Shown in pieces: positions 1 to 9,312 of a DNA stretch of 64,000 nucleotides; position 1 is the first letter of the stretch; the number at the start of each line of letters is the position of its first letter. The stretch is taken from contig NZ_AJLR01000042.1 in the NCBI RefSeq assembly GCF_000307855.1, positions 1 to 64,000 on the forward strand. Reading direction: 5' to 3'. The notes beneath the pieces are model-generated. The model did no database searches. It saw nothing but the letters and a program-made list of their open reading frames with translations, and was not told the origin of the DNA. The DNA comes from Schinkia azotoformans LMG 9581. Its GTDB lineage: Bacteria > Bacillota > Bacilli > Bacillales > Bacillaceae_J. A program made the position numbers and the translations under genes.

Positions 1-59
1 TAGCAATTCTTAGTTGACTTATCGTAGGGAGGAGACCTGAAGTTTGCTAGGCGATAGGC

Positions 60-74
60 GCTGGAGCTAGACAA
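60..74 (+). repeat. Intergenic repeat copy 1 (GCTGGAGCTAGACAA)
   Basis: The same 15-mer recurs exactly at 16105-16119, also immediately upstream of an intrinsic terminator. A related partial copy in the opposite orientation (TTGTCTAGC) follows the recA terminator near 9063. From memory, this motif family is common between Bacillaceae genes; that is recollection, not a search. Confidence 0.6.
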
Positions 75-80
75 TGATGT

Positions 81-105
81 GAACTCCATTCGGGGTTCTT
101 TTTTG
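81..105 (+). terminator. Intrinsic terminator of upstream gene
   Basis: GAACTCC and GGGGTTC arms form a short stem followed by a run of six Ts. Confidence 0.65.
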
Positions 106-244
106 CTTTCACTAGAAATAATTAGTAAGATAGCATTATATTGGGAATACTTATGAGTTTATTTTCGTAAATTTAGACAAAACATAGTGACATATAAGTT
201 AGTAATAGTTATTGAAGCGTGTAGCTAAAAGAGGAGGAAATTAG

Positions 245-1528
245 ATGAATCTTATGAAGGAAGAAAGTGTACAATTGGATGGATTTACACTTCATGGGAT
301 CGAAACGTTAAAATATAAAACGAATACAATCGTTCTTAAGATGAAGGCCCCACTACAGGAAGATACAGTAACGACAAGAGCGCTTCTTCCCTATGTTCTA
401 CAAAGTGGTACTGAAAAATTCCCTTCCACTCTTAAACTGCGAACGAAACTAGATGAACTATATGGTGCATCATTAAATATTGATGTAGCTAAAAAGGGTG
501 AATACCAAATCATTACGATTAGAATGGATATCGCCAATGAAAAATATTTAACAGATCAAACACCATTATTAAAAAACGGATTGGAACTTATCGCTGAGAT
601 TCTTTTATCACCTGTTATGGAAAATGGCGTTTTCTTAGGTTCCATTGTTGAAAAAGAAAAAAGAGCACTGAAATCTCGGATCCAGGCTGTATATGATGAT
701 AAAATGCGATATGCCAATATGCGCCTCATTCAAGAAATGTGTGAAGAAGAGCCCTATCGCTTAAATGCTCACGGAAATATCAATGACCTAGATAAAATAT
801 CAGCCCAAGTATTATATGATTATTATCAAAATGCATTACAAAATGATGAAATCGATCTTTATATCGTTGGTGATATCAATTTAAATTCTGTGAAGGAAGC
901 AGCTGAAAAGGCATTTCGTTTACCGGCTAACCGTGAAAAGCGATTCGTTAAAACGAATGTCGCTCACAAAAAAGTAAGCGATGTAAAAGAGATTATCGAG
1001 GAACAGGATATTAAACAAGGAAAACTGCATATTGGCTGCCGTACAAATGTAACGTACCATGATGATGATTACTTTGCCCTGCAGCTCTATAATGGTATTT
1101 TTGGCGGTTTCTCTCACTCTAAGCTATTTATCAATGTACGGGAAAAAGAAAGTTTAGCGTATTATGCTGCATCCAGGTTCGAAAGCCATAAAGGGCTATT
1201 AATGATCATGAGCGGGATTGAGTTTGCCAATTATCAAAAGGCCGTCAATATTATTAAAGAACAAATGGAGGAAATGAAAAAAGGCAATTTTACGGATGAT
1301 GAATTCTCCCAAACAAAAGCAGTCTTAAAAAATCAAATTTTAGAAACGATTGACACTCCGAATGGATTAATAGAAGTGCTTTATCATAATGTTGTTGCGG
1401 GATTCAGCCGCCCTTTAGATGATTGGCTAACAAAAATTGATGAAGTTACTAAGGATGAAGTGGAAGCGGTCGCTAAAAAAGTCAATCTTGATACGATTTA
1501 CTTCCTTAGGGGATTGGAGGGAGCATAA
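245..1528 (+). CDS. ymfF: M16-peptidase-like protein YmfF (probably non-catalytic)
   Basis: A 427-residue protein of the M16 (pitrilysin) fold and the partner of the next gene. The HxxEH zinc motif expected near residues 45-60 is not present; that segment reads LLPYVLQSGT. It is therefore probably the structural, non-catalytic half of a two-subunit M16 protease, as in other paired M16 systems (inference). The ATG is preceded by GAGGAGG at good spacing. The stop lies two bases before the next start, so the pair is translationally coupled. Gene order and sequence match the ymfF-ymfH pair of Bacillus. No substrate can be inferred. Confidence 0.9.
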   Translation: MNLMKEESVQLDGFTLHGIETLKYKTNTIVLKMKAPLQEDTVTTRALLPYVLQSGTEKFPSTLKLRTKLDELYGASLNIDVAKKGEYQIITIRMDIANEKYLTDQTPLLKNGLELIAEILLSPVMENGVFLGSIVEKEKRALKSRIQAVYDDKMRYANMRLIQEMCEEEPYRLNAHGNINDLDKISAQVLYDYYQNALQNDEIDLYIVGDINLNSVKEAAEKAFRLPANREKRFVKTNVAHKKVSDVKEIIEEQDIKQGKLHIGCRTNVTYHDDDYFALQLYNGIFGGFSHSKLFINVREKESLAYYAASRFESHKGLLMIMSGIEFANYQKAVNIIKEQMEEMKKGNFTDDEFSQTKAVLKNQILETIDTPNGLIEVLYHNVVAGFSRPLDDWLTKIDEVTKDEVEAVAKKVNLDTIYFLRGLEGA

Positions 1529-1530
1529 AC

Positions 1531-2814
1531 ATGGAGAAAATTGTTTTTGATCAACTTAAAGAAACCCTTTTTCACGAAAAAATGGCCAATGGATTAGATG
1601 TCTATCTCCTGCCTAAAGAGGGTTTTAATAAAACCTATGCTACGTTTACAACGAAATACGGTAGTATTGATAATCGCTTCGTACCAATAGGTGGGTCGGA
1701 GCAATTGAAAGTACCGGACGGAATTGCTCATTTTTTAGAGCATAAGCTTTTTGAAAAAGAAGATGGCGATGTATTCCAGCAGTTTAGCAAACAGGGTGCC
1801 TCTGCCAATGCTTTTACATCATTTACGAGAACGGCCTATTTATTTTCAAGTACTTCCAACGTGAAGGAAAATTTAGAAACCTTAATAGATTTCGTGCAAA
1901 GCCCGTATTTCAGTGATCAAACCGTTGAGAAGGAAAAAGGGATCATTGGTCAAGAAATTACGATGTATGATGATAATCCTGATTGGCGTGTTTATTTTGG
2001 CTTGATTGAAAATATGTATAAAACGCATCCTGTTAAAATTGACATTGCCGGTACGATTGAATCGATTTCGAAAATTAACAAGGATCTGTTATATACTTGT
2101 TATGAAACGTTTTATCATCCGAGCAATATGCTCCTGTTTGTCGTTGGTCCTATTAATGAAGAGGAAATGATGAAGTTAATCAGAGATAACCAAAACAAAA
2201 AAGAGTTTAAGGAAGCAAAAGAAATTAAACGCTTTTTTGAGGACGAACAAGTTGAGGTGGCAACGGCGAAACAAGTATTAGAAATGCCGGTTCAAACCCC
2301 AAAATGTCTTGTTGGTTTTAAAGCAAAGAATCCTACGCGTTCTGGGAAAGAGTTATTAGAGCGGGAGTTAACAATAAATGTTTTATTTGATTTATTATTC
2401 GGAAAAAGCTCGGAAAATTATGAGCAGCTTTATAATGATGGTTTAATCGATGATAGTTTTTCTTTTGATTACACGGAGGAATACGGCTTTGGTTTCGCGA
2501 TGATCGGTGGCGATACAGAAAATCCAGAGCAGCTTGCGGGCCGTCTAAAGGATACCATGCTTCATTTTGATATTAACAGCATTTCTGAGGATTATTTATC
2601 AAGAATTAAAAAGAAAAAAATTGGTTCCTTTTTGCGTGCTTTGAATTCACCTGAGTACATTGCCAACCAATTTACAAGGTATCAATTTAATGAAATGAAT
2701 TTATTTGATATCGTGTCTGTATTAGAAGGGATTCAAATATCCCACTTACAAGAAGTGGCTAATGATCTTTTTGATGAGAAGTGTTTTACCATTTGTGAGG
2801 TAGTACCTAAATAA
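1531..2814 (+). CDS. ymfH: M16 family zinc peptidase YmfH
   Basis: A 427-residue M16 metallopeptidase. The inverted zinc motif HFLEH lies near residue 70 (sequence IAHFLEHKLFE), with the distal glutamate region EKEKGIIGQEI near residue 145, so this is the catalytic member of the ymfFH pair. Its ribosome binding site (GGAGGGAG) lies inside the 3' end of ymfF. A clear terminator follows at 2823-2851, so ymfFH form their own unit. M16 enzymes usually degrade or process peptides inside a closed chamber; the substrate here is unknown. There is no signal peptide, so it is probably cytosolic. Confidence 0.93.
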   Translation: MEKIVFDQLKETLFHEKMANGLDVYLLPKEGFNKTYATFTTKYGSIDNRFVPIGGSEQLKVPDGIAHFLEHKLFEKEDGDVFQQFSKQGASANAFTSFTRTAYLFSSTSNVKENLETLIDFVQSPYFSDQTVEKEKGIIGQEITMYDDNPDWRVYFGLIENMYKTHPVKIDIAGTIESISKINKDLLYTCYETFYHPSNMLLFVVGPINEEEMMKLIRDNQNKKEFKEAKEIKRFFEDEQVEVATAKQVLEMPVQTPKCLVGFKAKNPTRSGKELLERELTINVLFDLLFGKSSENYEQLYNDGLIDDSFSFDYTEEYGFGFAMIGGDTENPEQLAGRLKDTMLHFDINSISEDYLSRIKKKKIGSFLRALNSPEYIANQFTRYQFNEMNLFDIVSVLEGIQISHLQEVANDLFDEKCFTICEVVPK

Positions 2815-2822
2815 AGAAAAGT

Positions 2823-2851
2823 GCGCCCATGATATATTTGGGCGCTTTTTT
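2823..2851 (+). terminator. Terminator after ymfFH
   Basis: GCGCCCA / TGGGCGC stem with a T6 tail, between ymfH and the ymfI ribosome binding site. Confidence 0.85.
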
Positions 2852-2866
2852 GACGGAGGAACCTAT

Positions 2867-3586
2867 ATGGAAAAATGGGCGTTAATTACAGGGGCCAGTG
2901 GCGGAATTGGCCAAGCCATTGCACGGACTTTAGCGAATGAGGGGGGATATAATCTTTACTTACATTATCATCAAAATGAACAAGGAGTTCATGAGTTGGC
3001 AGGCAGTTTGTCAGTACAATCTAAATTCATCCGTGCCGATTTATCAAGTGTAGAGGGATTTTATCAGTTAACTAAAGCTATCACTCATTCCGTCGATGTG
3101 TTAATTTTAAATGCCGGTCTCAGCCATGTTGGATTAATTACGGATGTAACTGATGAGGAAGTACAAAAAATGGTTCAGCTCCATATTACAAGCCCTTTTT
3201 TAATCGCAAAGCATACTATCCCTTCTATGGTAAGGAAAAAGTATGGAAAAATCATTGTGATTTCTTCTATTTGGGGTTCAGTTGGTGCGTCCTGTGAAGT
3301 CCTTTATTCAATGGTAAAAGGCGGTCAAAATACATTTGTTAAAGCATTAGCGAAGGAATTGGCACCTTCGGGTATTAATGTGAATGGCATTGCCCCAGGA
3401 ACGATCGATACAAATATGCTGACGTTTTTTTCCGATCAGGATAAACAAGCGATGTTAGATGAAATACCGATGGGGCGATTTGGGAGACCAGAAGAAATTG
3501 GCCATGCCGTTTCCTTTCTAATCTCAGAAAAATCCTCCTATATAAACGGTGAAATTTTAAACATAAATGGTGCATGGTTTACGTGA
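2867..3586 (+). CDS. ymfI: Short-chain dehydrogenase/reductase YmfI
   Basis: A 239-residue classical SDR oxidoreductase. The NAD(P) glycine motif TGASGGIG lies at residues 8-15, LNAG near 82, the catalytic serine in VISSIWGS near 133, and the YSMVK motif (Tyr/Lys) near 147. The C-terminal half has the usual PGxIDT and INGE...NINGAW elements. It resembles FabG but its position (after ymfFH) is that of the Bacillus gene ymfI, whose substrate is not known to me. GGAGG precedes the ATG. The upstream terminator suggests its own or read-through transcription. Confidence 0.9.
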   Translation: MEKWALITGASGGIGQAIARTLANEGGYNLYLHYHQNEQGVHELAGSLSVQSKFIRADLSSVEGFYQLTKAITHSVDVLILNAGLSHVGLITDVTDEEVQKMVQLHITSPFLIAKHTIPSMVRKKYGKIIVISSIWGSVGASCEVLYSMVKGGQNTFVKALAKELAPSGINVNGIAPGTIDTNMLTFFSDQDKQAMLDEIPMGRFGRPEEIGHAVSFLISEKSSYINGEILNINGAWFT

Positions 3587-3644
3587 ATAATTTCTTGAGA
3601 ACTTGGCATTATATAAAAGAACAAATCCTTAAGGAGTGATTATG

Positions 3645-3893
3645 ATGTCAGTACTCGATAATTTTGAACAGTGGAAAGACTTTTTGCAAGACAGAATGAA
3701 CCAAGCTAAGAACAACGGTATGGATCAAAACACAATTTCAGACATTGCAGCTGAAGTTGGAGACTATTTAGCTGGTGAGGTTCAGCCAAAAAATCCAGAG
3801 CAAAAACTGTTAGCAGAGCTTTGGAATGTTGCTTCTGAAGAGGAGCAACAGGCAATTGCTAATATAATGGTAAAATTAGTGCAAAAGTCATAA
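3645..3893 (+). CDS. ymfJ: Conserved Bacillus protein YmfJ (DUF3243)
   Basis: An 82-residue acidic, helical protein (MSVLDNFEQW start) with no membrane segment or recognisable catalytic motif. Sequence and position match YmfJ/DUF3243, a small family of unknown function. Two adjacent ATGs occur; the second (3645) has the better spacing, eight bases from GGAG. A strong terminator follows at 3923-3962. Confidence 0.85.
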   Translation: MSVLDNFEQWKDFLQDRMNQAKNNGMDQNTISDIAAEVGDYLAGEVQPKNPEQKLLAELWNVASEEEQQAIANIMVKLVQKS

Positions 3894-3922
3894 TGAGCTC
3901 TTTTTTACAGGCTCATCCTTTT

Positions 3923-3962
3923 AAGAGAGGCTTCTAAAATAGAACCTCTCTTTTGCGTTTTT
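3923..3962 (+). terminator. Terminator after ymfJ
   Basis: AAGAGAGG / CCTCTCTT stem followed by two T-rich runs. Confidence 0.85.
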
Positions 3963-4067
3963 TGTCGGGATTTGTTTATTATTCTTTTCTATTCCAATAA
4001 AATCATTTATTATAGTAGTAGTTGAAAAGCAAACAGGAAAAATCAACCAGAATAAAGGAGGAAGTCC

Positions 4068-4862
4068 ATGGAAAAAGAAGAGTGGTATTTAGAGTATGAG
4101 ATTGTTGTCAATCGTCCAGGACTCCTTGGTGATATCTCGTCTTTATTAGGTATGTTATCCATTAATATTGTTACAATAAATGGTGTAGAAACTATGCGCC
4201 GCGGACTTTTAATTAAATGTGAAAAACAACAGCAAATTGAACGGCTCGAATCCATTCTTAATACAATTGAAAATATAAGAGTAACGAAATTGCGAAAGCC
4301 CACATTAAGAGACCGTTTGGCAGTAAGGCACGGCCGCTATATTCATCGTGAAAAGGATGATAAAAAAACATTTCGGTTTGTGCGTGCTGAAATTGGAATT
4401 CTCGTTGATTTTATGGCTGAACTGTTTAAGAAAAACGAGCATAAGTTAATTGGCATTCGTGGAATGCCAAGGGTTGGAAAAACTGAATCAATCGTTGCTG
4501 CAAGTGTGTGTGCTAATAAAAGGTGGGTATTTGTGTCTTCAACATTATTAAAACAAACCATCCGCAGTCAATTACTTGAAGACGAGTATTACAATGACCA
4601 TCTGTACATAATTGATGGGGTTGTGTCTTCTAAGAGAGCACCGGAAAAGCATTGGCAGTTAGTCCGGGAAATTATGCGAATGCAGGCAGTAAAGGTTGTG
4701 GAACATCCTGATATTTTTGTAAGGCATTCTGAATATACGCTAGACGATTTTGATTACATTATTGAACTTAGAAATGATCATGATGAGGAAATCACATATG
4801 ATGTTGTCGACCAACAACTTTCTACTGATTCCGGCTTTGGCTTCTCAGCCTTTGATTTTTAA
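4068..4862 (+). CDS. ymfK: YmfK family protein (DUF3388), ACT-like N-terminus plus P-loop-like motif
   Basis: A 264-residue protein. Residues 1-75 look like an ACT-type regulatory fold (YEIVVNRPGLLGDISSLL, typical of amino-acid-binding ACT domains). The remainder contains GIRGMPRVGKTESIV near residue 130, which resembles a Walker A loop. Position between ymfJ and ymfM, and length, fit YmfK/DUF3388, whose function is not established. A nucleotide-binding role gated by a small ligand is an inference from the two motifs. AAAGGAGG precedes the ATG. The next gene follows after 35 bases, suggesting an operon with ymfM. Confidence 0.85.
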   Translation: MEKEEWYLEYEIVVNRPGLLGDISSLLGMLSINIVTINGVETMRRGLLIKCEKQQQIERLESILNTIENIRVTKLRKPTLRDRLAVRHGRYIHREKDDKKTFRFVRAEIGILVDFMAELFKKNEHKLIGIRGMPRVGKTESIVAASVCANKRWVFVSSTLLKQTIRSQLLEDEYYNDHLYIIDGVVSSKRAPEKHWQLVREIMRMQAVKVVEHPDIFVRHSEYTLDDFDYIIELRNDHDEEITYDVVDQQLSTDSGFGFSAFDF

Positions 4863-4897
4863 CTTTATTCACGAGAAATAAATGGATGGTGTTATCA

Positions 4898-5824
4898 TTG
4901 ACTGAACTGGGAAAACGTTTAGAGGAAGCTCGAAAACAAAAAAACATGACCCTAGATGAATTACAAACGATTACTAAAATACAAAAAAGATACTTACAAG
5001 CAATTGAGGCTGGAAAATATGACATCCTTCCCGGGAAGTTTTATGCAAGGGCCTTTATTAAGCAGTACGCTGAAGCTGTTGGGATAGACCCAGATAAACT
5101 TTTTGATGAGTATGCCTCAGAAGTTCCGAAAACTGAAGCAGAAGTGTCAAGTGGACTATCAAGAGTCCAAAAGAAACAAACCTCTGTTTCGAATACTTCT
5201 TCCCTGTTTTTTTCCTTGCTACCAAAGATATTGGTTGTTGTCTTGGTGATTAGTGTGCTCGTTTTTATTTGGTTATTTTGGCAAAAACTAGATCTAGCAG
5301 ATAAAGACGAAGGAAATGCCAGTGGGCCTGTTGTTGAAAGTCAAGAGGATGAAAATGTAACCATTGTAAATCCAAATGATGCAAATGAGGCCCCTGAAGA
5401 GCCACAACAGTCGGAAGAAGTACCGGCTGATCTTGATGAAACACCGAATGGAACAGAGCAAGAAGTACCAGAAGTAGAAACGGTACAGCAACAATTAGTA
5501 CAGGTTGACCAGCGAAATGGGAATTCCCCTACGACGACTTATGAATTGAAAGGTGCGGAACAATTTACAGTTGAATTGACCTCAACAGGTAGAAGTTATG
5601 TCGGGATTAAAAATGGTATGGGGAAATCCTTTTATGGCGCTGAACTAAAAGAGGGAGAGAAAGTTTCTTATGATTTCTCCGCAGAACAAGAAATTGAATT
5701 TAACATTGGGCGGACTTTAGACGTGGCTGTTAAAATTAATGGACAGGATTTTGAATACCCATTTCCACCAAATGAAAAGGTACATCAAAAAATCAAGATT
5801 ATATTTAATAAAGCAACACAATAA
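4898..5824 (+). CDS. ymfM: RodZ-like membrane-anchored helix-turn-helix protein YmfM
   Basis: About 308 residues. An N-terminal Cro/C1-type HTH (residues about 5-65, LGKRLEEARKQKNMTLDELQ) is followed by a linker, one membrane span (LLPKILVVVLVISVLVFIWL, near 105-128), a long acidic extracytoplasmic linker and a C-terminal beta domain (DUF4115 type). This is the RodZ architecture, which in rods links MreB to the cell-wall machinery. The chosen start is TTG at 4898, because GGATGGTG lies at proper distance upstream; an in-frame ATG at 4886 lacks a ribosome binding site. Confidence 0.85.
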   Translation: MTELGKRLEEARKQKNMTLDELQTITKIQKRYLQAIEAGKYDILPGKFYARAFIKQYAEAVGIDPDKLFDEYASEVPKTEAEVSSGLSRVQKKQTSVSNTSSLFFSLLPKILVVVLVISVLVFIWLFWQKLDLADKDEGNASGPVVESQEDENVTIVNPNDANEAPEEPQQSEEVPADLDETPNGTEQEVPEVETVQQQLVQVDQRNGNSPTTTYELKGAEQFTVELTSTGRSYVGIKNGMGKSFYGAELKEGEKVSYDFSAEQEIEFNIGRTLDVAVKINGQDFEYPFPPNEKVHQKIKIIFNKATQ

Positions 5825-5834
5825 TGGTGATTTA

Positions 5835-5921
5835 GGCTGTCTAAAATGTGTCTGGCATCCACGAGTAATACCAAATGTAGCTACGTACTGGTATTGTGGA
5901 TGTCAAAGTTTTTAGGCAGCC
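5835..5921. repeat. Long imperfect hairpin element between ymfM and pgsA
   Basis: Outer arms GGCTGTCTAAAA (5835) and TTTTTAGGCAGCC (5909) are inverted. Nested inside are GGCATCCAC / GTGGATGTC and AATACCA / TGGTATT. A second element with similar outer arms lies at 12184-12264. It could act as a terminator, but the extended, nested stems look more like a dispersed palindromic repeat. Confidence 0.65.
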
Positions 5922-5957
5922 ACTTTCATGCACAAATAAATGAACGGAGGAACAATC

Positions 5958-6536
5958 TTGAATTTACCTAACAAAATTACAATTTCAAGAATCATACTTA
6001 TTCCAATTTTTTTAATTTTTATGCTGGTTCCTTTTAATTTTGGTGAAATATATATTATTAATGAATCCACCCCTGTTTCTCATTTCATTGGTGCACTTAT
6101 TTTTATACTCGCGTCTACAACAGATTGGATCGACGGCCATTTAGCGAGAAAGCATAACCTTGTTACGAATCTGGGAAAGTTTCTGGATCCATTGGCTGAT
6201 AAACTGCTTGTTTCTGCTGCGTTAATAGTATTAGTTGAATTACAGCTTGCTCCTTCATGGATGGTGATTGTGATCATTAGCCGTGAATTTGCTGTTACAG
6301 GGTTACGATTAGTGGCCGCCGGGGAAGGGGTAGTAATGGCAGCGGGACAAATGGGGAAATTGAAAACTGTTTTTCAAATTATCGCGATTTCCGCTCTTTT
6401 ACTTCATAATGTTCCTTTTATTGGCTTTGGAATTCCTTTAGGTGATATCACTTTATGGATCGCTGTTATTTTAACAATTATTTCTGGTTGGGATTATTTT
6501 GCTAAAAATATGCACGTTTTTAAAAGCTCAAAGTAA
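5958..6536 (+). CDS. pgsA: CDP-diacylglycerol-glycerol-3-phosphate 3-phosphatidyltransferase
   Basis: A 192-residue integral membrane enzyme that makes phosphatidylglycerophosphate from CDP-diacylglycerol and glycerol-3-phosphate, the committed step to phosphatidylglycerol. The CDP-alcohol phosphotransferase motif (D-G-A-R-G-D-D) is intact from DWIDGHLAR to [10 protein letters not shown]. Several hydrophobic spans are visible. Start taken as TTG at 5958 ([12 protein letters not shown] after ACGGAGGAACAATC), which aligns with the Bacillus protein. It is followed 17 bases later by cinA. Confidence 0.95.
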   Translation: MNLPNKITISRIILIPIFLIFMLVPFNFGEIYIINESTPVSHFIGALIFILASTTDWIDGHLARKHNLVTNLGKFLDPLADKLLVSAALIVLVELQLAPSWMVIVIISREFAVTGLRLVAAGEGVVMAAGQMGKLKTVFQIIAISALLLHNVPFIGFGIPLGDITLWIAVILTIISGWDYFAKNMHVFKSSK

Positions 6537-6553
6537 AAGGGGGGAATACTTTA

Positions 6554-7795
6554 ATGAATGCTGAGATTATTGCTGTTGGAACGGAGCTGCTTCTAGGTCA
6601 AATTGCCAATACGAATGCTCAATTTCTTTCGATAGTGCTTGCCCGTATTGGAATAAACGTATTTTATCATTCTGTTGTCGGTGATAATCAAGCACGGTTA
6701 ATTGAAGTGATTGAAACAGCAAACAAAAGGTCGGATTTAATTATTTTTACAGGTGGACTTGGGCCGACCAAAGATGATTTAACGAAAGAAACAGTGGCTT
6801 CAGTTCTATCCCTAAGGCTAGCCGAGGATTCAAATGTTCTCAATAAGATTGATAGCTATTTTAAGAGACAAAATAGGCAGATGACTGAGAACAATAGAAA
6901 ACAAGCTTTAGTTATTGAGGGTTCAACCGTTCTTCAAAATGATTTTGGAACGGCGCCCGGTATAGCTTTATCTAAAAATGATCGAATTTATATGCTTTTT
7001 CCTGGACCACCATCTGAATTAAAACCGATGTTTAACAATTATGGTCGGCCTTTTTTGCTTGAACAACTCGAAATTAAGGAGCATATCGAATCAAGAGTCT
7101 TAAAGTTTTTTGGTATTGGTGAGTCACAGCTTGAAACTGAGGTTTTGGACTTAATTGATGCCCAGTCCAATCCTACAATCGCCCCTTTAATAGAGGATGG
7201 GGAAGCGACTTTAAGGCTAACGGCTAAGGATTTATCCTTCGAGAAAGCTACAAAGATGCTCGATGAGGTTGAAAGGGCAATTCAAAATCGTGTCGGTCAG
7301 TATTTTTATGGATATAACGGCTCGACCCTTTATAAGGAAGTCTTTGAGTTATTGAAAACAAAGAAGATGACAGTTTCAAGTGCTGAAAGCTTAACCGGCG
7401 GTGGTTTTGCAAATGAATTAACTAATTTTGCGGGGTCCTCTAGTGTTTTCAAAGGAAGCATTGTCTGTTACGATACAGAGGTTAAACGAAATATCTTGAA
7501 GGTCCCAAATGACGTTATTGCGGCTCACGGAGTTGTAAGCCAGGAATGCGCCCAATATATGGCCGAAAATGTTAGACAATTATTAAATACCGATATTGGA
7601 ATTAGCTTTACGGGGGTAGCAGGACCTGATAAACAAGAAGGGAAGCCGGTTGGAACTGTATTTGTTGGTATAGCTATCAATGGGAAAAAGACAAAAATTT
7701 TTACGCTAAACTTAGCGGGGAGCCGCAGCGGGATTCGAACAAAATCCGTAAAGTATGGATATTTCCATTTATTAAAAATTTTATCGAGAATCTGA
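6554..7795 (+). CDS. cinA: CinA, competence/damage-inducible protein
   Basis: A 413-residue two-domain protein. The N-terminal MoaB/MogA-like domain (about 1-170) contains [13 protein letters not shown]. The C-terminal domain (about 250-413) has [10 protein letters not shown] and FTGVAGP, characteristic of the CinA C-terminal (NMN deamidase / pyrophosphatase-type) family. AGGGGGG precedes the ATG. In Bacillus it lies just upstream of recA and is tied to competence. Here a hairpin at 7796-7840 and a promoter with a LexA box separate it from recA, so recA also has independent control. Confidence 0.95.
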   Translation: MNAEIIAVGTELLLGQIANTNAQFLSIVLARIGINVFYHSVVGDNQARLIEVIETANKRSDLIIFTGGLGPTKDDLTKETVASVLSLRLAEDSNVLNKIDSYFKRQNRQMTENNRKQALVIEGSTVLQNDFGTAPGIALSKNDRIYMLFPGPPSELKPMFNNYGRPFLLEQLEIKEHIESRVLKFFGIGESQLETEVLDLIDAQSNPTIAPLIEDGEATLRLTAKDLSFEKATKMLDEVERAIQNRVGQYFYGYNGSTLYKEVFELLKTKKMTVSSAESLTGGGFANELTNFAGSSSVFKGSIVCYDTEVKRNILKVPNDVIAAHGVVSQECAQYMAENVRQLLNTDIGISFTGVAGPDKQEGKPVGTVFVGIAINGKKTKIFTLNLAGSRSGIRTKSVKYGYFHLLKILSRI

Positions 7796-7840
7796 AAAAT
7801 TAAAAATTCAGAGGGTTTTCCTTCTGAATTTTTAATTTTG
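7796..7840 (+). terminator. Terminator after cinA
   Basis: Long AT-rich stem (AAAAATTCAGA / TCTGAATTTTT) with a T-rich end. Nearly symmetric, so it may work in both directions. Confidence 0.7.
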
Positions 7841-7888
7841 CTCTAGAGAAAATTGGATTTCTTTATACTTTTTACCATGAAAATTTAA

Positions 7889-7939
7889 CGAATAAACGTT
7901 CGATAAAAAGTTGGCAAAATGAAAAAAAACAGGTATGAT
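7889..7939 (+). promoter_or_regulatory. recA promoter with LexA (SOS) box
   Basis: LexA box CGAATAAACGTTCG (7889-7902) closely matches the Gram-positive consensus CGAAC-N4-GTTCG. Just downstream are a -35 TTGGCA (7911-7916), a 17-base spacer and a -10 TATGAT (7934-7939). The arrangement indicates LexA-repressed, damage-induced recA; lexA itself is at 31162-31785. Confidence 0.88.
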
Positions 7940-7974
7940 AGTGGTAGTTTAGTAGAAGGAGGAATTAATTTTAA

Positions 7975-9018
7975 ATGAGTGATCGTAAAGCTGCCCTCGA
8001 AAGGGCATTAAAAGACATTGAAAAACAGTTTGGTAAAGGCTCGATTATGAAACTAGGAGAGCAAGCTGAAAGAAAACTAGCAACGGTATCAAGCGGTTCA
8101 TTAGCACTTGATATTGCGCTTGGAGTAGGCGGATATCCGCGTGGAAGAATTATCGAAGTGTATGGACCAGAAAGCTCAGGGAAAACAACTGTAACTCTCC
8201 ACGCGATTGCAGAAGTACAAAAGCTAGGTGGTACAGCGGCGTTTATCGATGCCGAACATGCGCTTGATCCTGTTTATGCAGAAAAGCTAGGTGTAAATAT
8301 TGATGAGCTGCTTTTATCCCAACCGGATACAGGGGAGCAGGCATTAGAAATTGCTGATGCTCTAGTACGCAGCGGTGCAGTTGATATAATCGTAATTGAC
8401 TCTGTTGCGGCATTAGTGCCAAAAGCTGAAATCGAAGGCGAAATGGGTGACTCCCACATGGGGTTACAAGCGCGTTTGATGTCACAGGCATTACGTAAAT
8501 TATCAGGTGCCATTAACAAATCCAAAACAATTGCTATATTCATTAACCAAGTTCGTGAAAAAATTGGAGTTATGTTTGGAAACCCCGAGACTACTACTGG
8601 AGGTAGGGCGTTGAAGTTCTACAGCTCTATTCGTCTGGAAGTTCGTCGTGCTGAAACAATTAAACAAGGCAACGAGATGGTCGGAAGCAAAACAAAAATA
8701 AAAGTAGTAAAAAATAAGGTAGCGCCACCATTTAAAACAGCAGAAGTAGATATTATGTACGGTGAAGGTATTACTAGAGAAGGAGAACTGATAGATATTG
8801 CATCAGAGCTTGATATTATTCAAAAAAGCGGTGCATGGTACTCCTATAATGAAGAGCGCTTAGGTCAAGGTCGAGAAAATGCAAAGCAATTTCTTAAAGA
8901 AAATCCTGACCTTTATGTAGAAATACGCGATCTAGTGCGTGCTCACTATGGATTAGATAATCCGGTGGCAGTAGCAGAAGCAGAAAACGCAGCTGCCCAA
9001 GAAGAATTATTTGAATAA
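7975..9018 (+). CDS. recA: RecA recombinase
   Basis: A 347-residue ATP-dependent strand-exchange protein and co-protease for LexA cleavage. Walker [10 protein letters not shown] lies near residue 64, the Walker B region [10 protein letters not shown] near 140, and the MAW/L2 region [15 protein letters not shown] near 205. Length and acidic C-terminus are typical. GAAGGAGG precedes the ATG. It is transcribed from its own SOS promoter and ended by the hairpin at 9031-9062. Confidence 0.98.
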   Translation: MSDRKAALERALKDIEKQFGKGSIMKLGEQAERKLATVSSGSLALDIALGVGGYPRGRIIEVYGPESSGKTTVTLHAIAEVQKLGGTAAFIDAEHALDPVYAEKLGVNIDELLLSQPDTGEQALEIADALVRSGAVDIIVIDSVAALVPKAEIEGEMGDSHMGLQARLMSQALRKLSGAINKSKTIAIFINQVREKIGVMFGNPETTTGGRALKFYSSIRLEVRRAETIKQGNEMVGSKTKIKVVKNKVAPPFKTAEVDIMYGEGITREGELIDIASELDIIQKSGAWYSYNEERLGQGRENAKQFLKENPDLYVEIRDLVRAHYGLDNPVAVAEAENAAAQEELFE

Positions 9019-9030
9019 TTGTATTGCAAA

Positions 9031-9062
9031 AGAAGCGTTCGTTACAGGATGCTTCTTTTTTG
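9031..9062 (+). terminator. recA terminator
   Basis: AGAAGC / GCTTCT stem followed by T6. Confidence 0.8.
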
Positions 9063-9118
9063 TTGTCTAGCGCAAGCAGCAGGCGCTTACGCTTTTCTAT
9101 GCTGCCTATAGACATTAC

Positions 9119-9147
9119 TTGACAATGGCCATATCCACAATTACAAT
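9119..9147 (+). promoter_or_regulatory. Candidate sigma-A promoter for rny
   Basis: TTGACA (9119-9124), a 17-base spacer, then TACAAT (9142-9147), followed by a roughly 165-base leader before rny. Near-consensus, but no start-site data. Confidence 0.6.
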
Positions 9148-9312
9148 TAGTATGTATAATTTCACTATTTTTAGATATTGAAAATTATGGAAACTATGTG
9201 CTGTATGTTGAAATTATGATGTAAGGAGCGCAAAACTTACATCGGAAAAAGAATGAATTTGATCATTCATGAAAGAAAGATGTACAAGTCGATAGCAAGA
9301 GGAGGTGAAATG

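Larger units (their letters stand above)
1..244. other. Intergenic leader before ymfF, with repeat and terminator
   Basis: No gene is seen here. The stretch holds a short copy of an intergenic repeat (GCTGGAGCTAGACAA at 60-74) directly followed by a terminator-like hairpin at 81-105, so it ends an upstream transcript that lies outside the window. The rest is AT-rich and ends in a strong GAGGAGG ribosome binding site for the first gene. Confidence 0.6.

Noticed and set aside
8243-8543. Two overlapping minus-strand frames inside recA
   Set aside because: Antisense shadows of a highly conserved gene; no initiation signals.
9253-9312. Longer RNase Y start at 9253
   Set aside because: GGAGG directly precedes 9310/9313 and the shorter protein equals the family length.
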